Notes: generated by a model not told the origin, from the letters alone. Positions 8,508 to 18,676 are shown, numbered from the stretch's first letter. The stretch is 64,000 nucleotides of DNA from a virus (IMGVR_UViG_3300050138_000176:1-64000); one strand, 5' to 3'. Made by a program: numbers and translations.

Positions 8508-8735
8508 ATGGAACCGACAGCGAAACCAGCGCCGCCGAAGCCGGAGAACTTCTACTGCTTCCACGTCACGGCGGAGCGGGCGCACGCCAGCCACCCGATT
8601 CACCTCGGCGGCGGGGTGGTTGTCAACGTGTGCGACCTGTGCTGGGGAACCATCGAGGCCAGGGTGCTGCGCGGTGTGCTGGAGCGGTCGGCGGCAACCG
8701 TGCTGCGTGATGAATCGTGGAGGATGCCGTCGTGA
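8508..8735 (+). CDS. Small Cys/His-rich hypothetical protein
   Basis: A 75-residue protein with YCFHVTAERAHASH and CDLCW, giving a likely CxH...CxxC zinc site. ATG 8508 lies shortly after the tail gene; an upstream ATG at 8439 in this frame falls inside that gene. Its stop overlaps the next start as GTGA. The function is unknown, but its place suggests a tail-assembly accessory. Confidence 0.65.
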   Translation: MEPTAKPAPPKPENFYCFHVTAERAHASHPIHLGGGVVVNVCDLCWGTIEARVLRGVLERSAATVLRDESWRMPS

Positions 8736-9172
8736 AAATAATAATGACATGGTCGGCGACCGGCACCTCGGCGGCGACGAGCTTCACGCTGGTGGACAGC
8801 CCTGGAATCGTGCCGTACACCAACCTGTCCATCTCGGCCAGCCGGTCAATCCAGCGGGACAACGTGGTCCGGGCCAGGCAGCCGGTGTTCTCGGACCGGC
8901 GCAACCGCTCCACCGAGGTCACGTTCAACACGACGCGGCTGTTTGCGGACCCGCCGACCGCCGAGGCGTTTCTAATGATGCACGAAACCATGTTCCCGGA
9001 CGGCCAGCGGTTCCTGGTCACGTTCCAGAGCGGGAACGGCGTGGCCGTGGCCTCGAAATACCTGGCGAACGCCGTGGTGCAGTCCATTCAGAGCACGATC
9101 TCCGGGGCCACCACGCGGCACAGCTACCGGATCACCGGCGGCGTGTTCACAACCAACAAGGCGGGAACCTGA
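8732..9172 (+). CDS. Hypothetical minor tail protein
   Basis: A 146-residue protein, basic and beta-rich (SISASRSIQRDN, TEVTFNTTRLF). GTG 8732 is preferred because GGAGG stands nine bases upstream and it overlaps the preceding stop; GTG 8717 would remove that spacing. It precedes the fibre gene and may link it to the tail. No known family recognised. Confidence 0.65.
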   Translation: MKIIMTWSATGTSAATSFTLVDSPGIVPYTNLSISASRSIQRDNVVRARQPVFSDRRNRSTEVTFNTTRLFADPPTAEAFLMMHETMFPDGQRFLVTFQSGNGVAVASKYLANAVVQSIQSTISGATTRHSYRITGGVFTTNKAGT

Positions 9173-9173
9173 T

Positions 9174-12110
9174 ATGCCATTAACGCTTTCAGTCGATAGA
9201 ATAAGGCTCGCCATAGTCCAGACGGACAGGTCGCCGGTGCTCGACGTGTTCTCCGGTGCCGCGCCGGCGTTCTACAACGGCAACGACCTCCAGTTTGAAC
9301 TTGGATTCTTCGACGCCAACGGAAATCCGCTCAACCTGAACAACGTGGACCAGGTCCGGCTCCAGGTGAAGCCACTGGACGGGATTGACGGACTGGCGGT
9401 GCTGGACGCCACGGTTGCCAGCGGCAGCCTGAACCAGTCAATGACGCTTGACCAGTGGCTGACCGGCGACCCGGTTCAGTGGAATGCGCTTATTCAGTTC
9501 CCGAATGCGGTCACACAACTTGACCTGTCCGGGGCGGATTCACAGGCGTTCTGGCTGGTGATCAGTGCGATACTCACGACCGGATCGTTTGCACCGACTG
9601 AATTTACCGATTCGTTCCGGCAGCGCACCAGCAACGTCGCCACGCTGACCGTGATGGGTCATAGCATCCTGAACGGGTCGGTTGCTGATATTTCAGGTGC
9701 TGGCGGTTCCGGTTACAATGTAACAGGAGCAGTTTTGACTGTGGTGGATGCGAATAACATCAGCTACGTCAGCGTCGGGTCCAATGAGGGCAGCACGGCT
9801 GACAGCACGGCGTTAATCACAATCACTTCCGTCCCGGCTCTGGAGGCCACGCTGGCAACCGGACAGATTAACGTGGTGGATTCCGGGTTTAACACGGCAC
9901 CGCCGTCGCTGGTGTCCACGCCGCTCTACCTGACTGCGGCACAAAGCGACGCCCGCTACACGGTCAGCTCGACGAAGGTCAGCAAGACCGGCGACACGAT
10001 GTCCGGCCTGCTCCAGTTCAGCGGCACCACGAATCCCGGCCTGCAACTCAACAGCCTGACCACCACGCAGAGGAACGCGCTCACACCGGCGGCAGGCATG
10101 GCGGTCTATGACACGACCGTTGGCAGCCCGATGTTTCGCATGGCGTCCGCCTGGGCGCAGCCGGTCATGTCCGTCAACGGGGCGACCGGCGTCGTTACCT
10201 TCACCACGGACGGCGTGACACAAGGCAGCACCAACTTTTACATGACCAACGCCGGGGTGCTGGCCCAGGTGTTGACCGGACTGACTGGCACCTACAGCGC
10301 GGTCACGGCGGCGGACACCGTGATTCAGGCGTTCGGCAAGCTGGCGGCCTACGCGGCGGCGGCGACTGGCAGCGGCTCCGTCACCAGCGTGGCCCTGGCC
10401 GTGCCTGCCGCCTTGTTCACGGTGTCCGGCAGCCCGGTGACGAGCGCGGGCACCCTGACGGCCACCTTGGCGCAGCAGTCGGCCAACACGGTGTTCGCCG
10501 GGCCGACCACCGGGAGCAGCGCGACGCCGACGTGGCGGGCGCTGGTCGCCGCCGACATCCCGGCGTTGCCGGAGAGCGCGGTGACAAACCTGACAACCGA
10601 CTTGGCGGCGCGGCTTCAACTCGCGGGCGGTACGATGACAGGGCCGATCAAGCTGGCGCTGTATGCCGGCGGCGGGGCCGCGCCGACACCTTCGCAGGGC
10701 ATGATTGCGTTCGACACCGTGACGAGCGTGCCCATGTTTTACAGCGGTTCGGCGTGGGTTGACCTGATCAGCGGTTCCGGCAGCTACCTGCCGCTGGCCG
10801 GCGGCACGCTCACCGGCGCGCTGAACCTGGTGTCCGGGACGCCAAGCGGCGCGCAGGCTACGAGGGCGGACTACATCGCTTCGACCTACCTGCCGCTGTC
10901 CGGCGGGAACATCGTTGGCGCGTTGACCTTCGCGTCCAGCGGCTCCGCGTCTTTCGCGTTCCCGAACGTGACCACGCCGCAGCGCCTCGGCATCACGCCG
11001 ACGACCGGGATGCAGGTGTTTGACACGACCGCCGGCCTGCCATTCCTCTGGAACGGGCTGGCGTGGATCAGCCCGCTGTCCAACGCGTACGCACTGCTGA
11101 TCTCCGGCGGCACGATGATAGGCGACATTCACTTCGCCACGGTGGCCGGGGCCGGCCTGGTGCTGAACCAGATGTCGGACTCGCAGATGAACGCGATCAC
11201 GCCGCTGACCGGGGCCATCCTGTTCAACGGCACGCACAACGTCCCGTATTTCTACAGCGGTTCGGCCTGGGTCGCGCTGACCACGTCGTCCAACTTCCTC
11301 GCTCTGTCCGGCGGCACGATGACCGGCCAGGCCGCGTTCACCGGGACCGGCTACGCGCCGCTTGCTCTCAATCCTTTGACGACCACGCAGAGAAATGCGC
11401 TTACACCAGCCGAGGGACAGGTGGCATACAACGTATCAACTCACCTGCTGGACTTCTACAATGGATCGGCGTGGATCGAGGTCGGCGCGACCGGCAGCGC
11501 GCTGCCACTGGCGGGCGGCACGATGACCGGCCAGATAGTGTTCACCGGAACAACATACGCTCCATTCGCGCTCAACCCGCTGACCACGACGCAACGGAAC
11601 GCACTGTCACCGGCGGCGGGCTGGGTCTGCTACAATACGACGACTGGCCTGCTGGACTTCTACAACGGGTCCGCATGGGTTGAGGCGGGCGGGGCCGGGA
11701 GCGCGGTTCCGTTGTCCGGCGGCACCATGACCGGGCTGCTGACGCTGGCATCTATTTCCACACCGCTAGGATTCGGGAGCGGTTGGACGGTCTCCGGGGT
11801 TTCCACCACCACGCTTGCAATAGATGTCAATAACGGCGGAAACCAAGCCGTCATCTTTCAGTCAAACGGCGGCTTCACCCAGGTGGATATGACCGTCGGA
11901 AACGGCAACATCAACGTCGGCTCTAACACCTACGGGTTCCAGGTAGCCGGGACGCAGGTGCTCGGCGGACGGCGCACCGGCTGGACGGCGGCCACAGGCA
12001 CGGCGACGCGCACCAGCTTCGCAACAGGCAGCGTGACCACGGCGGCGCTGGCGCAGGCGGTCAAGGCGCTGATCGACGACCTGATCACGCATGGAGCAAT
12101 CGGGCCATGA
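9174..12110 (+). CDS. Large repetitive tail fibre
   Basis: This 978-residue fibre has an N-terminal domain of about 160 residues (NDLQFELGFFDANGN, QVRLQVKPLDG) that resembles baseplate-attachment domains. A long shaft follows, built from about eight units beginning with GGTMTG-like turns (LPLAGGTMTGQI) and ending LDFYNGSAWVE. The units at about 11290-11520 and 11500-11730 are nearly identical. Such repeats form trimeric fibres that bind host receptors. The C-terminus (residues about 880-978) is unique and may be the receptor tip. The start lies two bases from the previous stop. Confidence 0.85.
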   Translation: MPLTLSVDRIRLAIVQTDRSPVLDVFSGAAPAFYNGNDLQFELGFFDANGNPLNLNNVDQVRLQVKPLDGIDGLAVLDATVASGSLNQSMTLDQWLTGDPVQWNALIQFPNAVTQLDLSGADSQAFWLVISAILTTGSFAPTEFTDSFRQRTSNVATLTVMGHSILNGSVADISGAGGSGYNVTGAVLTVVDANNISYVSVGSNEGSTADSTALITITSVPALEATLATGQINVVDSGFNTAPPSLVSTPLYLTAAQSDARYTVSSTKVSKTGDTMSGLLQFSGTTNPGLQLNSLTTTQRNALTPAAGMAVYDTTVGSPMFRMASAWAQPVMSVNGATGVVTFTTDGVTQGSTNFYMTNAGVLAQVLTGLTGTYSAVTAADTVIQAFGKLAAYAAAATGSGSVTSVALAVPAALFTVSGSPVTSAGTLTATLAQQSANTVFAGPTTGSSATPTWRALVAADIPALPESAVTNLTTDLAARLQLAGGTMTGPIKLALYAGGGAAPTPSQGMIAFDTVTSVPMFYSGSAWVDLISGSGSYLPLAGGTLTGALNLVSGTPSGAQATRADYIASTYLPLSGGNIVGALTFASSGSASFAFPNVTTPQRLGITPTTGMQVFDTTAGLPFLWNGLAWISPLSNAYALLISGGTMIGDIHFATVAGAGLVLNQMSDSQMNAITPLTGAILFNGTHNVPYFYSGSAWVALTTSSNFLALSGGTMTGQAAFTGTGYAPLALNPLTTTQRNALTPAEGQVAYNVSTHLLDFYNGSAWIEVGATGSALPLAGGTMTGQIVFTGTTYAPFALNPLTTTQRNALSPAAGWVCYNTTTGLLDFYNGSAWVEAGGAGSAVPLSGGTMTGLLTLASISTPLGFGSGWTVSGVSTTTLAIDVNNGGNQAVIFQSNGGFTQVDMTVGNGNINVGSNTYGFQVAGTQVLGGRRTGWTAATGTATRTSFATGSVTTAALAQAVKALIDDLITHGAIGP

Positions 12111-12571
12111 ACACCATTATTGGAACCAGCGTGGACACGCAGCAGAACCCGAAAGGGATGGCAATATCCTTCGTGTCAGCCTCGACCGGCCTCGTCTCTG
12201 GCGCGCAGGTCACGGTTCACACCACCAAGAAGATCAACAGCAAGCCCAGCGACGGCACGTTCTCGATCCAGCTTGAACCCGGCTACTACATCGTGACGTT
12301 CGCCAGCGCGCCGGAGCCGACCCAGTTCACCATTGCGGTGCCAACCGGGTCGGCCACGCTCAACTTCGGGGACATCGTTGTGAACCCGGTGTCGCTGCCG
12401 CCGGGCACCGCGCCGGCCTCGCTGTGGAACAACGGGGTGCTGTCCGGGAGCAACCTGCGGTTCACCTATGGTGTCGGATTGGAAATATACGACTTTGATG
12501 ACGGGCTGTGGCACACGCTGATCTGCACCGGCAGTCCGGCGCAGATTGGCATATCCTCTGGGCACGCATGA
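12107..12571 (+). CDS. Fibre adaptor-type protein (copy 1)
   Basis: This 154-residue protein is paralogous to the N-terminal half of the 16930 gene: both share the blocks IIGT, FVSASTG, DGTFSI, LEQG/LEPG and TLNFGDIV. It probably forms a beta-sandwich that joins a fibre to the tail; the role is inferred from its repeated pairing with a downstream fibre gene. No signal peptide. It overlaps its neighbours on both sides (ATGA). Confidence 0.7.
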   Translation: MNTIIGTSVDTQQNPKGMAISFVSASTGLVSGAQVTVHTTKKINSKPSDGTFSIQLEPGYYIVTFASAPEPTQFTIAVPTGSATLNFGDIVVNPVSLPPGTAPASLWNNGVLSGSNLRFTYGVGLEIYDFDDGLWHTLICTGSPAQIGISSGHA

Positions 12572-15500
12572 TAAGAAACAGCGCCATCATACTGCTCGTC
12601 ATGGTTCTGCTGGCCATGGCCGGTTGCGAGTTGTCGCTGCACGCGCAGCCGACGAACAACGTGCGGCCCGGCAACAGCGCGCTCACCGTGGACACGAACG
12701 GGCTGCTGCTCGCTCCAACCAATTTCTTCAAGGCCAACTCGAACCTGCTAAACCAGTCGGTCGCGGCCGGCGGTTACACGCTGCCGACGGCCAGCACAAC
12801 CGTTCTCGGCGGCATAAAGGTGGATGGCACCACAATCACGGTGAACGGCAGCGGTGTCGCATCGGTGATCGGAGGCGGCGGTTCCGGGTCTGTGACCAAC
12901 ATCACCGGGCCGACCGGAATCACCTGGTCGAACCCGACCAGCAATCCGTCAGGAACTTGGAACACCCAGTCGAGCAATACATTCTTCGCCGGACCGATCA
13001 GCGGCAGCGCGGCCAGCCCTGGCTTCCGGTTCCTGACCAACGCGGACTTCAACCCCGGACTCGCTCCCATCTTCAATGGTGCGAACCTGACCAGCTTAAC
13101 CGGCGCCAATGTGACCGGAACTGTGCCGCTGGCCACCAGTGCCACGAGCTTCAGCGGATCGCTATCCGGCAACGTGACCGGAACCCAGTCGGCAACCGTC
13201 CTGTCATCCATACCGGCCATCAGCGGCGCATTGCTCACCGCGCTGACCGGGGCGAACGTCACAGGCACAGTTCCGGCTGCCACTACATCCGTGAGCTTCA
13301 CCGGCTCCTTGGTTGGTGACGTTACCGGCACTCAGGGAGCCACGGTTGTCTCGCACATCGGCGCGGTGGATGGCGGCAGCCTGACCAACGTGACCGCTTC
13401 GTGGCTCAACGGCACCGGGCCGGGGCCGACCACGAACTCCGGCGCGCTGGTCGTCGTCCACACGGCGGCCGGCAACGTGCTGACCAACGGGCCGGTGCTG
13501 TCCGCAGGCCAGACCTACGTTTACGACGCCACACAGACAAACACCGGCGGACTCGCGGCAACCAACTTCCCGGCGGGCGGCAGCGGCAGCGTGACCAGCG
13601 TGGATCTCGCCGTGCCGGCCGGCTTCAGCACGAGCGGCGGCCCGGTGACGACAACTGGCGTCCTGACGCTTGGACTGACCGTGGAGACGGCGAATACCAT
13701 CTGGGCCGGGCCAGCGAGCGGGAGCTTGGCGCAACCTGGTTTTAGATTCCTGACCAACGCAGACTTTCCGTCCAGCCTCGCGCCGGTGTTCAGCGCGGCC
13801 AACCTGACCGCATTCCCGCTGTTCACCAACACGGCAAACGTGCTGACCAATGACCCTCGCGGGTTCACGAACACCGGGCCGGTCGCGCTCCAGACGATCT
13901 CGGTGAACAACCTGACCGCGACCAACGAGATAACGAACTCCAGCCTGACGGCCTCGACCGCGCTGGCGTCCGATGCCAACAAAGGGATCGTGTCCAGCTC
14001 CACGACAGCCACCGAGCTTGGCTACGTCCACAACGTGACCAGCGCGATCCAGACCCAGCTCAACGCTCTGTTCCCGGCGGCCGGCACCAACGCGTTCGTG
14101 AACACCAATGACGCCAGGGGATTCACCAACAGCGGCCCGGCGGCGTTGCAGACTTTGTCCGTGAACAACTTCACGGCCACCAACGAGATGACGAACGCGA
14201 GCCTCACGGCTTCAACGGCCCTGGCCTCGGACGCGAACAAAGGCATCGTCAGCAGCACCACCACAGCCACAGAACTTGGCTATGTTCACAACGTGACTAG
14301 TGCGATCCAAACGCAGTTGAACGCACTCTTTCCATCGAGCGGAACGAATGCTTTCGTCAATACAAATGACGCGAGAGGCTTCACCAATACCGGCAACACG
14401 GCGCACAGCACGCTGACCGCCATGGCCGGCACGTTCACAAATTCGGTGATCGACCTCGGCCCGGCCACAAACACACTGGTCGCGTTTGGGAACGCCGGGG
14501 TGCTGACCAACCTGCCGGCGGGAACCAACGGGAACTACGCGATCTACGATTCTTCCAAACTCGGCAGCGTGAAATTCGTAGCCGACGTGAACCTGACACC
14601 CGCCTTCATCGGTTCATCGTTGACCGCGCTCAACGCCTCGCAGATAACCAGTGGCACCCTGCCGCTGGCAAGGTTCGGCAATGTGACATCCAACACCTTT
14701 CTCGCCGGTCCGGACAACACAACGGCGGCCAACCCGACGTTCAGGGCGCTCGACAACGATGATATCCAGAGTTTAACCGTGCCGGCGGCGAACCTGTCGG
14801 GCACCGTGGCCACGGCGCGGCTCGGCAGCGGCAGCGCGACCAGTTCAACCATGCTGATCGGCAACCAGACATGGGCGACGTTCACCAGCGGCACAGTGAC
14901 CAGCGTCACCTTTACCGGTGACGGGGTGGTGGACAGCGCGACGCCAAGCACGGCGGTCACGTCCAGCGGCACGGTTGCTGCCACGATTATCAATCAGACG
15001 AGCAACACGTTCCTGGCCGGGCCAACATCAGGAGGCGCTGCGGCTCCGACATTCAGGGCTTTGAACAACAACGACTTCAATCCCACGCTCGCCCCGACCT
15101 TCAGCGCGACCAACCTGACCGGACTTTCTACAAATGGCGCGACGATAATCCAGACCAACCTTATCAGCGGGCTGCTTTACACGAACAATTATGGCTACGC
15201 GATCACGGTCTCCGCGAACGTGGCATACACCGTGGCTGCGGTGAATGGCAACGCCTCAATCGCACTGCAAATACCCGGATCGATCACGAACACCGTAGGC
15301 GCATCCTCCGCAGTCGGGGTGACGATTGCCATGACCTACTCGAACATGATTTCAGGAGTCATCAGCAACGGCGGGACGTTTGCGCTTACGAACCTGTCGG
15401 CGGGAGCGGGCGACACCGCAACTTATACTGGCGCTCAAATCAGCTATGTCCAGCAGCTTGCCGTTGCAACTTCGTTTGCCGGCAATGGATCGGGCTTGAC

Positions 15501-16107
15501 GAATCTTAACGCTGCAAACATAGCCACCGGAACGCTATCAACCAACCGCTACACGCGCACAGGGGTTTTGCGGACGCTGTTCATCGGTGCTGGAGCCATG
15601 AACCCGCTGCCGACCAACAGCGTCGTCCAGACCCTGCCGACGGCAGCGACCAACTCGGCAAACACCAACATCAACCGGGACGCCTGGACGATGTCAGTCA
15701 CCAAGACCAACGGCGTCCACTTCGCATGGTTCGCACCGCCCGCCTGGAACCAAGGCACTATCGCTTTCCGCGTCATGGTCACGGACACCGGCACGAACGC
15801 GGGCACCGCCACCAACTACGTGTGGAGCGTGGCCGCGCAGGACGTGTCCCAGGCCGGGTCGCTGGCGAACGCACTCGGCACGGCGATCCAGACAACGAGC
15901 GGGCTTTATACAAACACCAGCCAGCTTGCGATGGCCACCAGCGCGGCGGTTACGGTTGGCGGTTCTCCCGTCGCCGGGGATATGATTGACTGCCAGATCA
16001 AGACGCTCGGCGGCAACGGCAGTTTCACCGTGACCAACACCTCATTTCAGGTTCTCGGCGTAATTTTGCAGTACAGCGAGTCCACCAATGAGCCGACCAC
16101 GTTATGA
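12568..16107 (+). CDS. Large tail-fibre-like protein with lipoprotein-type signal
   Basis: A 1179-residue fibre-like protein. Residues 1-30 form an export signal with a lipobox-like LAMAGC. The body is Thr/Ser/Asn-rich with repeated turns (NTFFAGP, TSGSAASP, ANLT) and two near-identical 80-residue units at 13840-14390 (LTASTALASDANKG, TELGYVHNVTSAIQTQLN) of the kind found in phage fibres. The first 60 residues after the signal match the 17897 gene. ATG 12568 overlaps the previous stop; GTG 12508 would bury the signal. Whether the signal is used, or the protein joins virions, cannot be read from sequence. Confidence 0.8.
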   Translation: MIRNSAIILLVMVLLAMAGCELSLHAQPTNNVRPGNSALTVDTNGLLLAPTNFFKANSNLLNQSVAAGGYTLPTASTTVLGGIKVDGTTITVNGSGVASVIGGGGSGSVTNITGPTGITWSNPTSNPSGTWNTQSSNTFFAGPISGSAASPGFRFLTNADFNPGLAPIFNGANLTSLTGANVTGTVPLATSATSFSGSLSGNVTGTQSATVLSSIPAISGALLTALTGANVTGTVPAATTSVSFTGSLVGDVTGTQGATVVSHIGAVDGGSLTNVTASWLNGTGPGPTTNSGALVVVHTAAGNVLTNGPVLSAGQTYVYDATQTNTGGLAATNFPAGGSGSVTSVDLAVPAGFSTSGGPVTTTGVLTLGLTVETANTIWAGPASGSLAQPGFRFLTNADFPSSLAPVFSAANLTAFPLFTNTANVLTNDPRGFTNTGPVALQTISVNNLTATNEITNSSLTASTALASDANKGIVSSSTTATELGYVHNVTSAIQTQLNALFPAAGTNAFVNTNDARGFTNSGPAALQTLSVNNFTATNEMTNASLTASTALASDANKGIVSSTTTATELGYVHNVTSAIQTQLNALFPSSGTNAFVNTNDARGFTNTGNTAHSTLTAMAGTFTNSVIDLGPATNTLVAFGNAGVLTNLPAGTNGNYAIYDSSKLGSVKFVADVNLTPAFIGSSLTALNASQITSGTLPLARFGNVTSNTFLAGPDNTTAANPTFRALDNDDIQSLTVPAANLSGTVATARLGSGSATSSTMLIGNQTWATFTSGTVTSVTFTGDGVVDSATPSTAVTSSGTVAATIINQTSNTFLAGPTSGGAAAPTFRALNNNDFNPTLAPTFSATNLTGLSTNGATIIQTNLISGLLYTNNYGYAITVSANVAYTVAAVNGNASIALQIPGSITNTVGASSAVGVTIAMTYSNMISGVISNGGTFALTNLSAGAGDTATYTGAQISYVQQLAVATSFAGNGSGLTNLNAANIATGTLSTNRYTRTGVLRTLFIGAGAMNPLPTNSVVQTLPTAATNSANTNINRDAWTMSVTKTNGVHFAWFAPPAWNQGTIAFRVMVTDTGTNAGTATNYVWSVAAQDVSQAGSLANALGTAIQTTSGLYTNTSQLAMATSAAVTVGGSPVAGDMIDCQIKTLGGNGSFTVTNTSFQVLGVILQYSESTNEPTTL

Positions 16108-16922
16108 GGAGACGCCAATTTATAAAGCGCACAGCAGCGGCCGGGGCCGGCCTGTGGCTGCCGAAGGCGTTCGCGCAGGAGAACTCGCCATCGCTGGCGA
16201 ACCGGCGCGGCCAGTTCCAGCCGGCTTCCGGCTGCACGGACATAACGAACGGGCTTGTTTTTTATTATCCGCTCGCGGCCAACGGAACTGATTCGACGGC
16301 TGGAAACAACCTGACGCTGTCCGGCTCTCCGAGTTTTGGTGGAAGCCCCGCCGCCGTGACCTGGGTGGCGGCCACGCCGACCTACGGCTACAACACGGCG
16401 CAGCAGTGGCCGCAGAGCGCCATGTCTTATTCGACGTGGATAAACATGACCAGTTCCTCGGCCACGTACTACATCGGGGCCTGCTACAGCAACCCGGCAG
16501 GCACGGTGCTGGCCGCTTATCTTCAGTTCTATACATCATCTTCCGCCCTGGTGTTCAGGATTCATCAGGTGCATGACACCATCTATATCGGCAGAACCAC
16601 ATCCTCGGTGCTCACCAGCGGGCTGCATTTTGTCTGCGCGACCTGGGACGGCACGGTGGGCGCGGACACTGGTATAAAAATTTACCTCGATGGAACCCAG
16701 GTGGACAACGCCAACGCCGACGCCAGTCCGGCCAGCTTCACCGGGCCATACGCCGGGAGCGACGTGCCGTTCGTTGTCGGCGCCGGTTTCGGTCTTGGTG
16801 TTATGACGGTATCCGCGCCATTCGACGGCAAGCAGCTTGGGACTCGGATGTATAACCGGGCGCTGTCATCCAGCGAAGTCACCACGCTTTACAACAACGG
16901 CAATTCCTGCGCAATCTACTGA
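16104..16922 (+). CDS. LamG-like protein with Tat signal
   Basis: The 272-residue protein opens with a twin-arginine signal (RRRQFIKR, then a short Ala/Gly hydrophobic stretch and AFAQ). Residues about 45-270 show a concanavalin/LamG pattern: LVFYYPLAANGTDSTAGNNL, YSTWINM, FVCATWDG, IYLDGTQVD and MYNRALSSSEV. LamG folds bind sugars or proteins. A Tat signal on a phage-linked protein is rare and implies export in folded form, perhaps with metal. It overlaps the preceding fibre gene. Similar proteins occur in environmental bacteria, so host origin is plausible. Confidence 0.75.
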   Translation: MRRRQFIKRTAAAGAGLWLPKAFAQENSPSLANRRGQFQPASGCTDITNGLVFYYPLAANGTDSTAGNNLTLSGSPSFGGSPAAVTWVAATPTYGYNTAQQWPQSAMSYSTWINMTSSSATYYIGACYSNPAGTVLAAYLQFYTSSSALVFRIHQVHDTIYIGRTTSSVLTSGLHFVCATWDGTVGADTGIKIYLDGTQVDNANADASPASFTGPYAGSDVPFVVGAGFGLGVMTVSAPFDGKQLGTRMYNRALSSSEVTTLYNNGNSCAIY

Positions 16923-16929
16923 ATAAATC

Positions 16930-17886
16930 ATGCAAACAATAATCGGAACGGCCATCGATAGTCTAGGACGCGACAAGGGCGTCACCATCCAGTTCGTGTC
17001 CGCGTCCACCGGCCAGGTCGCCGGCCAGGTCGTGACGCTCAACACGACGCGCACCATTGCCAGCAACCCGGTGGACGGCACTTTCAGCATCACGCTGGAG
17101 CAAGGCGTGTATCAGGTGACGTTCGGCAGCCACCCGGCCACGACCAGCTTCACGATATCGGTGCCAAGCGGCACCGGGACGTTGAACTTTGGTGATATTG
17201 TTACCAGCGCGATACCGCCGTTGCCGAGCGTGATACCGGCGACGCTCTGGAACGGGACGTGGGCGGGCAGCTTCGTGTTCGTTCCGATATACGCGCTGAT
17301 ACCAACAGTCACGCAGGTCGCCTATACCGGAGGTAATATCAACGCGGCGGGCGGTGAGAAGTACGCCTACTGGGTGTCCTACGTGAACGCGGTCGGCGAG
17401 ACCATTGTGAGCGCGCAGGTCAACGTGGCTGAAGGCGGCAGCCCGACGGCGAACCTGGCGAACCGGGTCACGTTCGGCGCGATGCCGGCCGGGGCCACGA
17501 CGCTGCGCCTGTGGCGGACCTATGTGGACACCGGGAGCACCTATGTCGCGGCCACGTTCCCGGCCAACGTGTCGCTGCTGGCCACCATGGCGGCGTCCAC
17601 GGCCTATTATGATGACTTCGAGAGCACGGCGGCGTTCCTGGCGCGGGAGCCGGGCACCGTGCCGCCGACCTACAACACGACGGCGGGCAAGGTGTACTCC
17701 AGCGCGGGCAACCTGCGGCTGGCGGTGACGGACACGGCGGTCGAGTTTCCAGGCACCACAGTGCGAGTCGATCCGGTGAAAGGATTGCAGGTTTATAATC
17801 TCACCACCAAACTTTGGTACAGCATTATCTGCACCGGAGCGCTCGGCGCGGAGCAGGTCGGCATCGACGCAGGCAACCCGAACTAA
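16930..17886 (+). CDS. Fibre adaptor-type protein (copy 2, extended)
   Basis: A 318-residue relative of the 12107 product. The first ~110 residues are paralogous (FVSASTGQVAGQ, DGTFSITLEQG, TLNFGDIV). The extension (residues about 130-318) has a phage-like beta domain (TQVAYTGGNINAAGGEKYAY, TTLRLWRTYVDTGSTY) and ends with the same terminal block as copy 1 (LQVYNLTTKLWYSIICTG versus LEIYDFDDGLWHTLICTG). This supports duplication plus insertion of a domain. It precedes a second, shorter signal-bearing fibre gene. Confidence 0.7.
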   Translation: MQTIIGTAIDSLGRDKGVTIQFVSASTGQVAGQVVTLNTTRTIASNPVDGTFSITLEQGVYQVTFGSHPATTSFTISVPSGTGTLNFGDIVTSAIPPLPSVIPATLWNGTWAGSFVFVPIYALIPTVTQVAYTGGNINAAGGEKYAYWVSYVNAVGETIVSAQVNVAEGGSPTANLANRVTFGAMPAGATTLRLWRTYVDTGSTYVAATFPANVSLLATMAASTAYYDDFESTAAFLAREPGTVPPTYNTTAGKVYSSAGNLRLAVTDTAVEFPGTTVRVDPVKGLQVYNLTTKLWYSIICTGALGAEQVGIDAGNPN

Positions 17887-17896
17887 CAATCAAACA

Positions 17897-18676
17897 ATGA
17901 AACTGAAGACAATAATCTCAATCGGAACCGGCCTGCTGCTGGCCGCCGTCGCAATGGCGCAGCCGCCCACCAACGCGGCGGCACCGGCGCGGGAGGCCGT
18001 CATGGTGGACACCAATGGGGTGTTGAAAGCGCCGACGAACTTCTTCGCGGCGAACTCGAACCTGCTCAATGCGGCGGTCGCTGGCGGCGGCGGGGGCGGT
18101 TCCGGCACGGTGACTGCGGTGTCCGGGCCGAGCATCGTCACCTGGGCCAACCCAACCACGACGCCAACCGGCACGTTGAACACGCAGACATCCAATACGT
18201 TCCTAGCAGGGCCAACCAGTGGCAGCGCTGCCGCTCCTACATTTCGCGCTCTTGGCAATGCTGATTTCAACGTGACACTCACCCCGACGTTCAGTGGATC
18301 GAACCTTACCCATATCCAGGCCACCAACACCGAAGGACTGCTATCCGTAACACCGGTAATAATCACGAACTCAACCACGAACCTGACGCTGTCATTTGGA
18401 ACCAATCTTTACTCCATAGCGTCCAGCAATTTCACGGCGCTAAACTTCACCGGGCCGGCGGGGAACGCCGGGGTTGCCACCTGGGGCGGACAGACGACCG
18501 GAACCAATGTAACCTTGTCCTGGCCTACCAGCAGCATGACGCTGAACACGAACGGCTTGATTGTAGTTGGAACCAACTATACACTATCAATCACGAACAG
18601 CGCCTGGGTGGTCAGCTTCTGGGCGCTGGTCGGATCACCGAACTGGACTAATATCATCGTCGCGCACCTGCCATGA
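17897..18676 (+). CDS. Short exported fibre-like protein
   Basis: A 259-residue protein with a Sec signal (MKLKTIISIGTG, then LLLAAVAMAQ with an Ala-x-Ala site). The block VDTNGVLKAPTNFFAANSN and the following TSNTFLAGPTSGSAAAPTFR match the 12568 fibre, so the two genes are paralogues of different length. It follows its adaptor gene after ten bases, mirroring the first cassette. The C-terminal half is unique. A secreted or virion fibre role is inferred. Confidence 0.7.
   Translation: MKLKTIISIGTGLLLAAVAMAQPPTNAAAPAREAVMVDTNGVLKAPTNFFAANSNLLNAAVAGGGGGGSGTVTAVSGPSIVTWANPTTTPTGTLNTQTSNTFLAGPTSGSAAAPTFRALGNADFNVTLTPTFSGSNLTHIQATNTEGLLSVTPVIITNSTTNLTLSFGTNLYSIASSNFTALNFTGPAGNAGVATWGGQTTGTNVTLSWPTSSMTLNTNGLIVVGTNYTLSITNSAWVVSFWALVGSPNWTNIIVAHLP

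Noticed and set aside
9813-11237. Minus-strand 474-residue frame opposite the fibre
   Set aside because: Arg/Gln/Gly-rich product lies opposite fibre repeats; shadow of the repeated codons.
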